A stretch of DNA of 24,931 nucleotides. Source: Rubrivivax sp. (GTDB taxonomy: Bacteria; Pseudomonadota; Gammaproteobacteria; Burkholderiales; Burkholderiaceae_C). Position numbers and translations under genes: made by a program. The DNA is taken from NCBI GenBank assembly GCA_016719535.1, contig JADJYX010000015.1, positions 1 through 24,931 on the forward strand. Reading direction: 5' to 3'. How positions within the stretch are numbered: the first letter of the stretch is position 1; each line of letters opens with the position of its first letter. This document shows positions 1 through 9,027 of the stretch, one piece after another. The notes beneath the pieces are model-generated. The model was not told the DNA's origin and ran no database searches. It was given only the letters and a program-made list of their open reading frames with translations.

Positions 1-254
1 AGTGTCGTCTCGTAGGTGCCCGGCCGCGCGACGAAACCATAGGCCAGGCGCGAAGTCGGCGCGCGCCACGGTGCTGGTGTGCACGCGCACGAGAAGGGGT
101 AACCAGGCGCGCACGTGGTCGCCGACGTCCTCGCCGGCGACAGAGAAGCGCTGTGCTGCCCCCTTGCCGTCGTAGATGCGGCGCACCTGCGCCAGCGCGG
201 CATCGGCATCGTCGAGAAGCGGGTCGGGGCGATGTACAGCGGGAGCCTGGTCAT
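1..254 (-). CDS. amn: AMP nucleosidase, N-terminal part (cut by window edge)
   Basis: Reading the minus strand from an ATG at 252-254 gives an N-terminus of the form MTRLPLYIAPTRFS. After a probable one-base indel near 218 it continues as a helix (DDADAALAQVRRIYD), then VRVHTSTVARAD, and after another indel near 45 RLAYGFVARPGTYETT. The YGFV-x-GPG-x-Y-TT block just after an ARAD/DSRL segment is characteristic of the N-terminal domain of AMP nucleosidase, which splits AMP into adenine and ribose 5-phosphate in the cytoplasm. The catalytic domain lies beyond position 1. It follows the GGDEF/EAL gene on the same strand after an 89-nt gap that contains a strong hairpin, so cotranscription is uncertain. 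The family call rests on pattern memory over about 80 residues. Confidence 0.72.
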   Translation of the reverse strand, partial: MTRLPLYIAPTRFSTMPMPRWRRCAASTTARGQHSASLSPARTSATTCAPGYPFSCACTPAPWRAPTSRLAYGFVARPGTYETT

Positions 255-307
255 ACGGGCCTTGGTCGTCTTCTGGCGCAGCAGCCCCTGGCCCAGGGCG
301 GCAGGGT

Positions 308-335
308 GCGACCGCTGCGGAGCGCCGCAGGTCGC
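308..335 (-). terminator. Stem-loop just after the GGDEF/EAL stop codon
   Basis: GCGAC, a two-base bulge, CTGCGG, loop AGCG, CCGCAG and GTCGC make an 11-bp bulged stem. It begins 8 nt past the stop codon at 344-346 and lies between that gene and amn. There is no U-tract, so it could be a weak or Rho-assisted end, or an RNA-stabilising hairpin, rather than a classical intrinsic terminator. Confidence 0.4.
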
Positions 336-343
336 CGTCCGCC

Positions 344-2687
344 TCACACCACCTCGGCATCCTTGCGTGCCGTCGCCCGCGCCTTCCGCCAACGTTCGGC
401 AAACGCCGCCAACTCGTGCGCCGGCATCGGGCGCCGTATGTGGTAGCCCTGCCCCTCGTCGCGACCCAGCCCGCGCAACGACTCGTGAACGCCCGCGTTC
501 TCGACGCCTTCGGCCACCACGGTGAGGCCCAGGTTGTGTGCCAGGTCGATGGTCGACGCACGATCTTGGCGTCGCCCGGGTCGTTCCATCGCCATCACGA
601 AGCTCTTGTCGATCTTCAGTTCGTCGACCGGCAGCCGCTTCAAGTACGCGAGCGACGAGTAGCCGGTGCCGAAGTCGTCGATCGACAGCTTGAAGCCCAT
701 GCCCGACAGGCGCGTGAGCGTGTCCAGCGCGCTGCGGGTCGTCCATGATGGCGCTCTCGGTGATCTCCAGGCAGAAGGCCTCGGCCGGCACGCGGTGCTT
801 GAGCAGCATGGCGTCCAGCTTCTCGGGCAGCTCCAGATCCAGCAGGTCGCGGGTGGACAGGTTCACCGACACGCCGCAGCCCGAGCCGCGCCAGCAGCGC
901 GCGCCTGCGCGTGCCGAAGCCTCGAACATCCACAGCGTCAGCTGGCGGATGAAGCCGGTCTGCTCGGCAAACGGGATGAACTGCATCGGCGGCACCAGGC
1001 CGCGCGGGTGGGGTGCTGCCAGCGCACCAGCGCCTCGGCGCCGACCACCGCGCCGGTGCCCAGCGCCATCTTGGGCTGAAGGAACAGGCGCAGCTCGTCC
1101 TGTTCCACCGCCTGGCGCAGCTCGCCGAGCAGCGACAGCGTCTGTGCACTGGCGGCGTCGAGCGCCGGGTCGTACATCAGCACGCCGCTGCCGCGGTGCT
1201 TGGCGGCGTACATGGCCACCTCGGCCCGGCTGATCAGCGCGTCCCGGCGTCGGCCGCATGCGCGGGCCAGCAGGCGATGCCGATGCCCGCGCCCATGTCC
1301 ACCTATGTTCCTCCAGCGTCAGCGGCTGCTCGAAGGCCGCGGATGCGCTGCGCCACCGACGCGGCCAGCGCCGCGTCGCCTGAGCGCAGCAGCACAGGCG
1401 GAACTCGTCGCCCGCCAGGCGCGCCACCAGGTCGCCGTCGCGCACCACCTGCCGCGTCAGGCGTTCGCCCACGCCCTGCAGCAACAGGTCGCCCAAGCGC
1501 AGCAGCCGAGCACGTCGTTGACATGCTTGAACCGATCGAGGTCGAGCATCAGCACGGCCACCGGCGCGCGTGACTCGCCAGCCTCGGCGATGGCCTGCGC
1601 GACGGCCTTGCCGAACTGCGCACGGTTGGGCAGGCCGGTCAGCCGGTCCCAGTAGGCCAGGCGCGGATCTCGCGCCTGCGGCCGCCGACGCTGACACGCA
1701 TGGTCGAACGCGCCAGCTCGCCGATCTCGTCGCTGCGGTGCAGGCCGCGCACCGGCGTTGCATAGTCGCCCGAGCCGAGGCGCTCGGCGGCCTCGCGCCA
1801 GCTGGCGCAGCGGCGTGGTCACGCGGCGGGCCGTCCACAGGCTGCCGAGGCCGAACGAGGCCAGGCCCGCAGCGGTGATCGCAGCGCCAGCGTCCCTGCA
1901 GCCTGGGCGGCGCCAGCGCATCGTCGACGGAACCAGCCAGCCGCAGGTGCGCCCGCTCGCGCCGGCCCGCCCCGCGCGTCGTCGCCACGGCCGTGTGCGC
2001 CGACCGTCGCCGCCGCAGCGCGTCGCCATCGGCCGGGTCTGCGCCGTCCGCGCGCTGCGCGGCAGCAGCATTGGCGCCCGCCTGCACTGCGGGCCCCGTC
2101 GGGCTGGGCAGGCGCAGCGCCACGTGCACGCCCGACAGCGCCTGCATGTCGTCGACCAGCGCCTGGTCGATCGGGAAGCCCATCGCCAGCCAGCCGATCG
2201 GCAGCGGCGCCTTCAGCGGCACGGGCTGAGGCTGCAGCACGGCTCGCCGGGCAGCCGCACCGCCGCGCGGCCGCCGTCGGCACGCGCGCCAGCGCCAGCG
2301 GCCGATGCCGCAGGCGGGATTGCGGGCCCTGGCCGCTGACGGCCAGCAGCCGGTCGGTGCCCGATCCAGGCGGCATCGGCGGCGCCGATGCGCGCGGCGT
2401 GGTTCTCCAGCGCCGAGCGCAGTGTGCTGCGGTCGCCGCTGGCCACCGCGGCGCGAAAGCCGTAGTCAGCCGCCAGCAGCGCGGCGCCCTGCACCAGCGT
2501 GGCGCCTGCTGCGGCAAGCAGGGTCCCCCAGACGCGTTCGCCGACCTCGACCTGCGTCAGCGTGCGCCGGGCCGCCGCTTCCAATGCTGGCGCGGATGGC
2601 CCAGAAGCCCGCCGCCTGCACCACCAGCAGCAGCGCCAGGAAGACGGCGACGATGCGCGTGGACAGCCGTTGAGTGCGCGCCGTCAT
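344..2687 (-). CDS. Membrane-bound GGDEF/EAL c-di-GMP enzyme (frame broken)
   Basis: A putative dual diguanylate cyclase/phosphodiesterase of about 780 residues. The ATG at 2685-2687 starts MTARTQRLSTRIVAVFLALLL, an N-terminal membrane anchor, followed by a long periplasmic-type sensor region. A second membrane segment and HAMP-like stretch (RRVTTPLRQLARG) come next. The GGDEF domain opens with YWDRLTGLPNRAQF and LDLDRFKHVND near 1520-1640. Its active-site loop is AGDEF (1401-1415) rather than GGDEF, with an RDGD inhibitory-site motif (RxxD) exactly five residues before it. The EAL domain has EAL-VRWQHP (EAL at 1028-1036), DDFGTGYSS, KIDKSFV, VVAEGVEN and GQGYHIRRP, so the phosphodiesterase half keeps its signature residues. 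The reading frame is broken at several places, probably by sequencing indels. The cupredoxin gene ends 12 nt upstream, so the two are very likely cotranscribed. Confidence 0.9.
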
Positions 2688-2699
2688 CGGACCCCAGGT

Positions 2700-3308
2700 T
2701 CATGTCTTCGCACCCTCCACGCCCTGCACCGCCAGCCGCAGCTGCGCCTGGCCGCACCCTGCGCCGGCAGCTGCAGTGCGGCCCGCGCCGGCGCGCCGGT
2801 GGCAGGTCGGCGTGCCAGGCGCGCAGCCGGTAGCTGCCGGGCGGCACGTCGTCCAGGCGCAGTCGGCCATTGGCGGCGGTCTGGCCATGGTGCGGCGTCT
2901 CGACGATCACCACCCAGGCGGCCATGGTGTCGTGGATGTTGCAGCCCAGCACCGCGATGCCGGGTTGGTCGAAGACCACCGGATGGGCCGGCGTGCCGAT
3001 TAAGGAGCTTGAGCTCGAAGGTCTTGGCCGGCGAGAACGAATAGACATGGTGCCGCACCGTGTCGCGGTTGGGAAAGCTCACCGCCGTGCCCACCGTCAC
3101 CACCGTCACCGCCTTGCGTGAAGCGCGCCGGCCTGTTCGACCGCCACCCCACGCAGCGGCCGGCTGGCGGCGCGTGCCGAGGGCGATTCGAGGAAGACCA
3201 CCGCGCCGCCGGCGGCTTGCCGTCGCGGCCGAGCACCTCGACATCGAGCGCGGCCGCACCGGCAACCGGTGGCGCGAGCGCAAGGGCGAGCAGGGCGCCG
3301 AATCGCAT
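2700..3308 (-). CDS. Periplasmic cupredoxin, methylamine-utilization-like (frame broken)
   Basis: The ATG at 3306-3308 opens a clear signal peptide (MRFGALLALALAPPVAGAAA). Pieced across frames, the mature part has the order DVEVLGRDGKP, VTVGTAVSFPNRD, VRHHVYSFSPAKTFELKL, then FDQPGIAVLGCNIHDTMAAW, and a carboxypeptidase-regulatory-like end (DVPPGSYRLRAWHADLP). The His after VRH and the Cys-x2-His-x2-Met of GCNIHDTM match the ligands of a type-1 copper site. This architecture is usually annotated as a methylamine utilization protein or plastocyanin-like protein, although no methylamine dehydrogenase genes are present. It ends 12 nt before the GGDEF/EAL gene, which suggests a periplasmic partner or ligand for that sensor; that role is inference. 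At least three frame changes occur, two of them between 3000 and 3260. Confidence 0.82.
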
Positions 3309-3317
3309 CTCAGTACC

Positions 3318-3356
3318 GAACGGCCGTTCCGAAGGGACTGAGCGTTCCCTCGAGGG
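3318..3356. repeat. Two perfect palindromes in the cupredoxin leader
   Basis: GAACGGCCGTTC (3318-3329) and CCCTCGAGGG (3347-3356) are perfect palindromes in the 71-bp gap between the DUF4394 stop and the cupredoxin start. They could be operator half-sites, a short intergenic repeat or a processing hairpin. The sequence does not decide between these. Confidence 0.35.
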
Positions 3357-3379
3357 GCAGCGAGCGTGAGGGCGCCAAC

Positions 3380-4251
3380 TCAGGGCTCGACGGCGAGGCC
3401 GCGGATGGGTGCGCCGTCACCCACGGTGCCGATGAAGCGCGCATGGCCGCTGGCCAGGTCCACCTCGTACAGCCGCGTGCCGCCAAGGGTCGTCGGTCGC
3501 AGCGCGGCGAAGGCGGCATTCGAGACGTCGGCGATGTCGAGGGCCGGATCCGACAGCGGCCCGGGCCGAGCGCGCCGACGGTGCGCAGCTGCCCGCCGTT
3601 GGGCGACAGCACCGGCTGCACGCCCTCGCGCGAGCCCTGCAGCACCAGCGTGCCCAGCGAGCGGTCGATGGCGTAGTTGGTGGTCAGCTTGTCGTCGGTC
3701 CTGTTGTAGGTGTAGGCGGCGCCCGCGAGATCGGGCCGCCGGCCCTCATGGGTGTCGCCGCGGGTGTAGGTCAGCGCGGCATCGGGCTGCACGCCAGGCC
3801 GGTCGGGGTCGCCGTCGACGGTCTGGCCCGTATCGGGGTGCAGCCGCAGGTTGAGCTGACCCGCGACCACGCGGATGCGGTCGGCCGCGGGGTTGAAGTC
3901 GAGCCGAAGCCGCGTCCTTGCGGCGGCGCTGCCGGCGGCGGTTGCCGATGAGGCCATGCGGCCGCTGGCCGCGTCGATGGTGAACAGCTGGCCCCGGTGC
4001 GACAGCCCATACAGCAGGCCGCGGGCGACGCGAGTCGATGCCCACCAGCGTATCGCCCGTCGGCAGCGAGCAGTGGCTTGCGGTCGAGGATGCGCCGCGG
4101 CTGGCCCGGCGTTCAAGCGGATCAGCTGGTGGTCCTGCGTGACGGCCAGCAGCATCTCCCGGCGCGGCGGGCCCTCGGCTTCAGGTGCGGAGGCGCAGGC
4201 CGTCAGCAGCGTGGCGGCGACGACCAAGGGCACGAGCACGGACTTCGACAT
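3380..4251 (-). CDS. DUF4394-type lipoprotein (frame broken)
   Basis: The ATG at 4249-4251 starts MSKSVLVPLVVAATLLTACAS, a lipoprotein signal with lipobox LTAC, so the protein is probably anchored in the envelope. The body shows DHQLIRLNAG, LLYGLSHRGQLFTIDAASG, DFNPAADRIRVVAGQLNLRL and HPDTGQTVDGD. These repeating blade-like units, together with FNPxxDRIRVV and NxRxxPDTG, fit the DUF4394 family, thought to form a beta-propeller of unknown function. The native end (RLYEVDLASGHARFIGTVG then GLAVEP) lies in another frame and stops at 3380-3382. Compensating indels are also needed near 4030-4110 and 3560. It is divergent from the LuxR-type regulator (123-bp gap) and lies 71 nt ahead of the cupredoxin, so it may head that operon. 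Confidence 0.72.
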
Positions 4252-4374
4252 GGGCAGCGGCAGCGGGTGAACGGCAGATCCTGTGCATATCGGCCAGCCG
4301 GCCGGTCGACTTGAACAGGCGCCCTGTGTCGCGGCGGCCGCTGCGCACCGGGCTGCGGCTACCATGAATCGGCC

Positions 4375-6993
4375 ATGCCACCGCCCGAATCCATCGACAC
4401 CCTGCTGGAGCGCGAGGCCCCGCTGCAGGTTCTGCGGGCCGCGCTGCAGCGCGCACGTTCGGGCCAGGGTGGCTGCGTGGTGATCAGCGGCGAAGCCGGC
4501 CACGGCAAGACCAGCCTGCTGCGGGCCCTGGCAGCGGCACCGTCGGTGCCGCTGCAATGGCTGTATGGCGCCTGCGACCCGCTGCACACGCCGCGGCCGC
4601 TGGGGCCGCTGGTCGACCTGTCGCCATCACTGCCCCCGGCGCTGGGCGAGGCGGTGCACGCCGCGCGCACCGACAACGGCCTGTTCCCCGCGCTGCTGGA
4701 CTGGCTGCGCCGCACGGCGCCGATGCCGGTGCTGGTGATCGAGGACCTGCACTGGGCCGACGACGCCACGCTGGACGCCGTGCGCTACCTCGGCCGGCGC
4801 ATCGCCACCGTGCCGGCGCTGCTGGTGCTGACCCTGCGCGACGACGAGGCGGTGGCCTGGTCGCCGCTGCGGCGCACGCTGGCCCAGCTCGACGCCACCG
4901 TCACCGGGTGGATCCGGCTCGAAGCGCTGTCGCCGGCCGCGGTGCACGCACTGGCGCAGGCGCAAGGTCGCGACGGCGACGAACTGCACCGCCTCACCGG
5001 CGGTCACCCGCTGTTCGTGCAACAGGTGCTGGCGGCGGCGCCGGGCCGGATGCCGACCTCGGTGCGCGAGGCCGTGCTCGACCGCCTGGACACGCTGGAT
5101 GCCGGCAGCCGCGAAATCGCCGCCATCGTCAGTGCTTCGCCCGGGGGACTGGAATGGCCGCTGCTGGCCACGCTGCACCCGGCTGCGGCCGCCGGCCTGG
5201 ATGCGGCCGTCGGCCGCGGGCTGCTGCAGCTGCAGGGGTCGATGGTGAGCTTCCGGCACGAGCTGGCGCGCCAGGCCGTCCACGATGCCCTGCCCGCGGG
5301 GCGTCGCCTGCAACTGCACGCGGCGCTGGCCGACGCGCTGGCCGCGCAGCCGCCGCGTGCGGGCCTGCTGGCGCGCCGCGTGCATCACGCCCGCTGGCCG
5401 CGCGCCCGGCCGAGGTCTGCCGGCTGGCACCGGCGGCCGCCGACGAGGCCTTGCAGGTGTCGTCGCGCCGTGCGGCCGTCAGCCTGCTGACGCTGGCGGT
5501 GGACCACGCCGCCGCGGCCGAGGTGCCGGCCGGGCAGCGCCGGGACTGGCTGGAACGGCTGGGCCGGCTGCGCAGCAGCCTGCAGGACGTGCCCGGTGCG
5601 CTGCAGGCCTGGCAGTCGGCGCTGGCGATGCACGAAACCGCGGGCGATGCCGCCGGACAGGTGCGCTGCCGCGCCAACCTGGCGCTGCTGCTGTCGCCGC
5701 GGCCCGAGGCCCTGGGGCATGCGCAGCGGGCGCGGGCGCTGGGCGACACGCTGGCGCCGGGTGCCGAACGGGTGCTGGCCTGTTATGCGCTGGCGGTGGC
5801 GCTGGCCAATGGCGGCCAGGTGGCCGAGGCGCTGGCGCCTGCGCGCGCGGCCGTGGCCGCGGCCGAGGCGGTCGTCGGGTTGCCGGGGCAGGGGTCCGCC
5901 GCGCTGGCGGCGCTGACGCAGGCGCTGTCGGTGTGCGCGTCGGTGGAACTGAGCCTGGCGTCGTCGGCAGCCGGCCGCGATGCTCGAACGCAGCATCGCG
6001 CTGGCCACCGAGGCGCGGCTGGCCGAGCAGGCGGCGGCGGGCTGGGCCAACCTGGCCGGGCTGTGCCTGATGCACGGGCGCTATGCGCAGCTGGCGGCGG
6101 CGGCCGCGCGCGGCCTGGCCCATGCGCTGGCGCACGACATGGACGCGGCGGTGTCGCAGCTGCGGCTGCGCCAGGCACTGGGCCTGATCGAGACCGGTGA
6201 CTGGCCGCAGGCCCAGCAGGTGCTGGCGCAGCTCGAATCGGCGCCCGGCGCCACCGACCGCACACGGGCCACCACGGCCGTCGCCCGCGCGCGGCTGCAG
6301 GCACTGCGCGGCGAGGCCAACGAGGCCGCGGCCTGGCAGGCGCATCTGGCGGTGGCGCTGGCCGGGCACACCGAATTTGTCGCCGCGGACGTGCTCGGCT
6401 ATGCGGCCGAGGCGGCCTGGCTGCGCGGCGATGCGGCGCTGGCGGCGGCGCTGGCGCAGCAGGCCGAGCCGTCCGCCACCGGCCCCTGGCTGCGCGGTCG
6501 CCTGCGCGCCTGGCAGCGGCGCAGCGGGCGACCGGTCGCGGGTGAAGCCGTCGAGGAGGCGGCGCCCTTTGCGCTCGAAGCCGCGGGCCACTGGCGCGAG
6601 GCAGCCGCGGCCTGGCAGGCGCTGGGCTGCCCGTACGAGGCCGGGCTGGCCCTGCTGGCTGGCGACGAGCCCGCCCTGCGCCAGGCGCTGGCGGCCTTCA
6701 CGGGGCTGGGTGCGCGGCCGGCGGCGGACATCACCCGGCGGGCGCTGCGCGCGCGCGGCGCCCGCGACGTGGCGCGCGGGCCCTACCGGCGCGCCGGGCG
6801 CGATGCCTGGGGCCTGACGGCGCGCGAGCAGGACGTCGCCCGGCTGCTCGTGCAGGGCCTGGGCAATGCCGAGATCGCGGCGCGGCTGCACCGTTCGGAG
6901 CGCACGGTCGAGCACCATGTCTCGGCGGTGCTGGCCAAGCTGGGGGTCAGAACGCGCGCGCAGGCGGTCGCCCGGCTCGCGTCGACGCCCTGA
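4375..6993 (+). CDS. Large ATP-binding LuxR-family (LAL/STAND) regulator
   Basis: About 870 residues. The N-terminal LLEREAPLQVLRAAL is the usual entry to an AAA/STAND ATPase. Walker A is GEAGHGKT (residues 39-46) and Walker B VLVIEDLHWADD (119-130). A helical, alanine-rich TPR-like middle follows. The C-terminus is a LuxR HTH: LTAREQDVARLLVQGL, NAEIAARLHRSERTVEHHVS and VLAKLGVRTRAQAVARL, ending at TGA 6991-6993. Such proteins use ATP binding and an unknown inducer to switch on promoters, as MalT does. Two compensating indels are implied, near 5395 and 5970, since the reading frame is the same before and after. The start at 4375 has no good Shine-Dalgarno but fits the family N-terminus. A PEP-CTERM gene lies 130 bp downstream and may be a target; that is inference. 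Confidence 0.9.
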
Positions 6994-7074
6994 GGCTTGG
7001 GGGCCGCGCGGCGAAATCTGGTACCGTCACGCAAGACCCGTCCGCCGGCCTTGCGCATGCTGTGGTTCGACGGA

Positions 7075-7094
7075 CGCGTGCGGCATCGCACGCG
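7075..7094. promoter_or_regulatory. Perfect 8-bp inverted repeat upstream of PEP-CTERM gene
   Basis: CGCGTGCG, loop GCAT, CGCACGCG. It sits 81 nt after the LuxR-regulator stop and 29 nt before the PEP-CTERM start codon. No T-run follows on either strand, so an operator or leader hairpin is more likely than a terminator. Confidence 0.45.
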
Positions 7095-7111
7095 CCGGCC
7101 GATTCACAGCG

Positions 7112-7123
7112 GAGGAATTCCTC
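7112..7123 (+). promoter_or_regulatory. Ribosome-binding site inside a 12-bp palindrome
   Basis: GAGGAATTCCTC (7112-7123) is perfectly self-complementary and directly abuts the ATG at 7124. The Shine-Dalgarno GGAGGA (7111-7116) forms its left half, so in RNA the binding site can pair with the CCTC just before the start codon or between two transcripts. This Shine-Dalgarno is what fixes the start of the PEP-CTERM gene. Confidence 0.6.
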
Positions 7124-8221
7124 ATGATCGACAGCAGGACACGGACATGGCGACGGGCGTTGGCGCGCGCCGGCGTCGGGGTGGCCATGGCCGGCGCCGC
7201 CCTGACCGGCGCGCTGGCCGCGCCGGTGGAACTGGCCTCGGCCTACGTGAAGGCCGATCTGACCGAGTGGGGTCGGCGCACCGACTCGTCGTTGCCCGAG
7301 TCGGGGACCTTGAACCGGCTGGTGCAGATCAGCCAGGGCGCCCTCGATCCGCCGGTGTCGATCACGATGCCCATCGGCAACAGCCGCGCCTTTCCGCACC
7401 CGCGGGGGGAGACCGCGAAGGTGACGATGCATGCCGACGCGGCGGGCACATTCTGGGCCGGTGCGTCGACGTCGTTCATCCCCGCCGACTATGGGCCGCA
7501 GACGGTCGCGACGGCCCACGAGGCGGTGGTGAACATGACGCTGCGTTACGGCTTCCAGAAGTTTGCCGACGATGCCCGGCTGACGATCGACATCGCCGGC
7601 GCCGACTTCGGCGGCATCGACGGCAACCTGCACGAGTCCTTCTTCTTTGCCGGCTTCGACCTCGACGTGATCCTCAGCCGCTTCGGCCCCAACGTGACCC
7701 CGCAGACGACCGTGCTGTCGCACCGGGCCGCGGTCTGGAGCATCCTGCAGCCGGCGGGGGCCTTCAAGCTCGGCGACAACCAGGGTGACCTCGAGGACTC
7801 GGTGCACTTCGAGCCTCTGTGCGGCTATTCACCCAGCGTCCATTGCAACGCGGGGAGCGGCAGGTCGGCGGCATCGGCTTTCTCGACGCGCTCAGCCGCG
7901 ACATCGACCTCGGCGACATCGAGGTCGGCGAAGCCTTCGCGATCCGCTACGAGCTGAAGGTCTGGGCCTATGCGCCCGGGGCGAGTCGGTGTCGTGGTCG
8001 TATTTCCGCGATCCGCTGGCGGGCGACGGCAGCCCGGAGCGGCCGGCGGCGCCAGCTTCACGCACAGCGGACTGAGGGCGGCACGGGTGCCCGTCGACGA
8101 CATCGTCGTCGGCGGCCCGTCGACGGTGCCCGAACCGACCACCGCGGCGCTGCTGCTGCTGGCTGTGGCGGCCGCCGGCGCCAGCGAGCGCCGTCAACGT
8201 CGACCCCGCCGGCCCTGCTGA
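7124..8221 (+). CDS. PEP-CTERM sorting-domain protein, N-terminal domain unknown
   Basis: The ATG at 7124 follows GGAGGA and opens an Arg-rich N-region and signal peptide (RALARAGVGVAMAGAALTGALAAPV). The exported body has no domain I recognise. It includes two nearby cysteines (LCGYSPSVHC), as in a disulfide-linked loop, and an aromatic-rich FFFAGFDLD stretch. The last 30 residues are a PEP-CTERM signal: VPEPTTAALLLLAVAAAGA followed by basic ERRQRRPRR. Such proteins are exported, cut by an exosortase and linked to the cell surface or exopolysaccharide. The frame changes near 7855, 7980 and 8055; the order YELKVWAYAPG, ESVSWSYFRDPLAGDGSPE, SFTHSGLRAARVPVDDI reads well across these indels. It lies downstream of the LuxR-type regulator and is probably its own transcription unit. 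Confidence 0.85.
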
Positions 8222-8302
8222 AACCGCAGCGGGCGCAGCCAGAAGCGTCGCACCCGCGCCGATGGCCGCCACTGCCGACCCGCGGGGTCGACTCGAGCCG
8301 TC

Positions 8303-8328
8303 GGCCGGCGCCACAATGCGCGCCGGCC
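8303..8328 (+). terminator. Candidate intrinsic terminator
   Basis: GGCCGGCGC (8303-8311), an 8-nt loop and GCGCCGGCC (8320-8328) form a perfect 9-bp stem. It is followed by TTGCTGTT, a modest T-rich tail. It lies 81 nt past the PEP-CTERM stop and 30 nt before the next start codon, so it may end the PEP-CTERM transcript or attenuate the gene behind it. Confidence 0.45.
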
Positions 8329-8358
8329 TTGCTGTTCCGGGCCGAGGGGTGGTGATCG

Positions 8359-9021
8359 ATGGCGGTGGTGCGATGGGCGATGGCGCGCTCGGGCGTGCGG
8401 GCGGCGGGGGCGCTGCTCGCCGCCTGGGTGCTGGCGACCGCGCCCGCCGCCGCGACGCCGCTGCGCGTGAGCGTGCAGGGCCTGGACGATCCGGGGCCGG
8501 CGACCACCGTTCCGGGCAGCACGGCACCGGCGCTTCGTGGCCGCCACCGATGCGCCGCCGGCGCCCCCGGCGCCGCCACGGCCGAGCGCCGGTCCGCCGA
8601 GGGCGAAGACGGCGAAACGGCCCTCACGCCCACCCATGAGCTGCCGCACGGCGTGGCCGGCCCCGACCTCAACCTGCCGCACCCCGACGAAACCGACGGT
8701 GTCGCGCGGCTGCTCGAGGGCGCCGGTGCGGTACCGGTGGTGCCGCTGGTGGCCGAACGCCGGCTGGGCGAATTTGCACCGCCGCCGCCGGCCGCGCGGG
8801 CCGATGCCATCGACGGCCCGCCAGCCGATGCCGAGCCGCTGCCCGACCTGCCGGTGGTCGACGTGGATGCCCTGCGTCAGCAGCGCCTGCTGGTGATGAT
8901 GGTGGTGGTGCCGCTGGTGCTGGCCGCCACCGCCGCGTGGTGGTGGGTCGACCGCGGCCGGCGCCACCCGCGTCGCACCCGCCGCAGCGTTCGCCGGAGC
9001 TTGCGCGAGCGTCATGGCTGA
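8359..9021 (+). CDS. Unknown exported single-span membrane protein
   Basis: A protein of 220 residues with a signal peptide (VRAAGALLAAWVLATAPAAA, cleavage near residue 33). Next comes a low-complexity Pro/Ala/acidic region. One membrane span (LLVMMVVVPLVLAATAAWWWV, about 175-195) precedes a tail rich in Arg (RRHPRRTRRSVRRSLRERHG). The order suggests a periplasmic domain held by a C-terminal anchor. I do not recognise a family. The tail recalls a surface-sorting signal but has no PEP motif and is longer than usual. Residues around 55-90 read more sensibly in another frame (AATDAPPAPPAPPRPSAG), so two compensating indels are possible. A GAGGGG Shine-Dalgarno lies upstream. Its stop codon directly abuts that of the convergent ABC ATPase gene. 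Confidence 0.6.
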   Translation: MAVVRWAMARSGVRAAGALLAAWVLATAPAAATPLRVSVQGLDDPGPATTVPGSTAPALRGRHRCAAGAPGAATAERRSAEGEDGETALTPTHELPHGVAGPDLNLPHPDETDGVARLLEGAGAVPVVPLVAERRLGEFAPPPPAARADAIDGPPADAEPLPDLPVVDVDALRQQRLLVMMVVVPLVLAATAAWWWVDRGRRHPRRTRRSVRRSLRERHG

Positions 9022-9027
9022 TCAGCC
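9016..9027. other. Palindrome holding both stop codons of convergent genes
   Basis: GGCTGATCAGCC is a perfect 12-bp palindrome. Its centre contains TGA of the plus-strand gene (9019-9021) and the complement of TGA of the minus-strand gene (9022-9024), so there are zero bases between the two coding regions. Confidence 0.8.

Noticed and set aside
2700..3308. True methylamine utilization locus
   Set aside because: Only the cupredoxin-like fold supports that label; no methylamine dehydrogenase subunits or maturation genes are nearby.
5479..6918. Long minus-strand open frame opposite the LuxR-type regulator
   Set aside because: High GC creates long antisense frames. The plus strand carries the LuxR HTH and a Shine-Dalgarno/PEP-CTERM neighbour, while this frame is an Arg/Gln/Pro-rich string with no motif.
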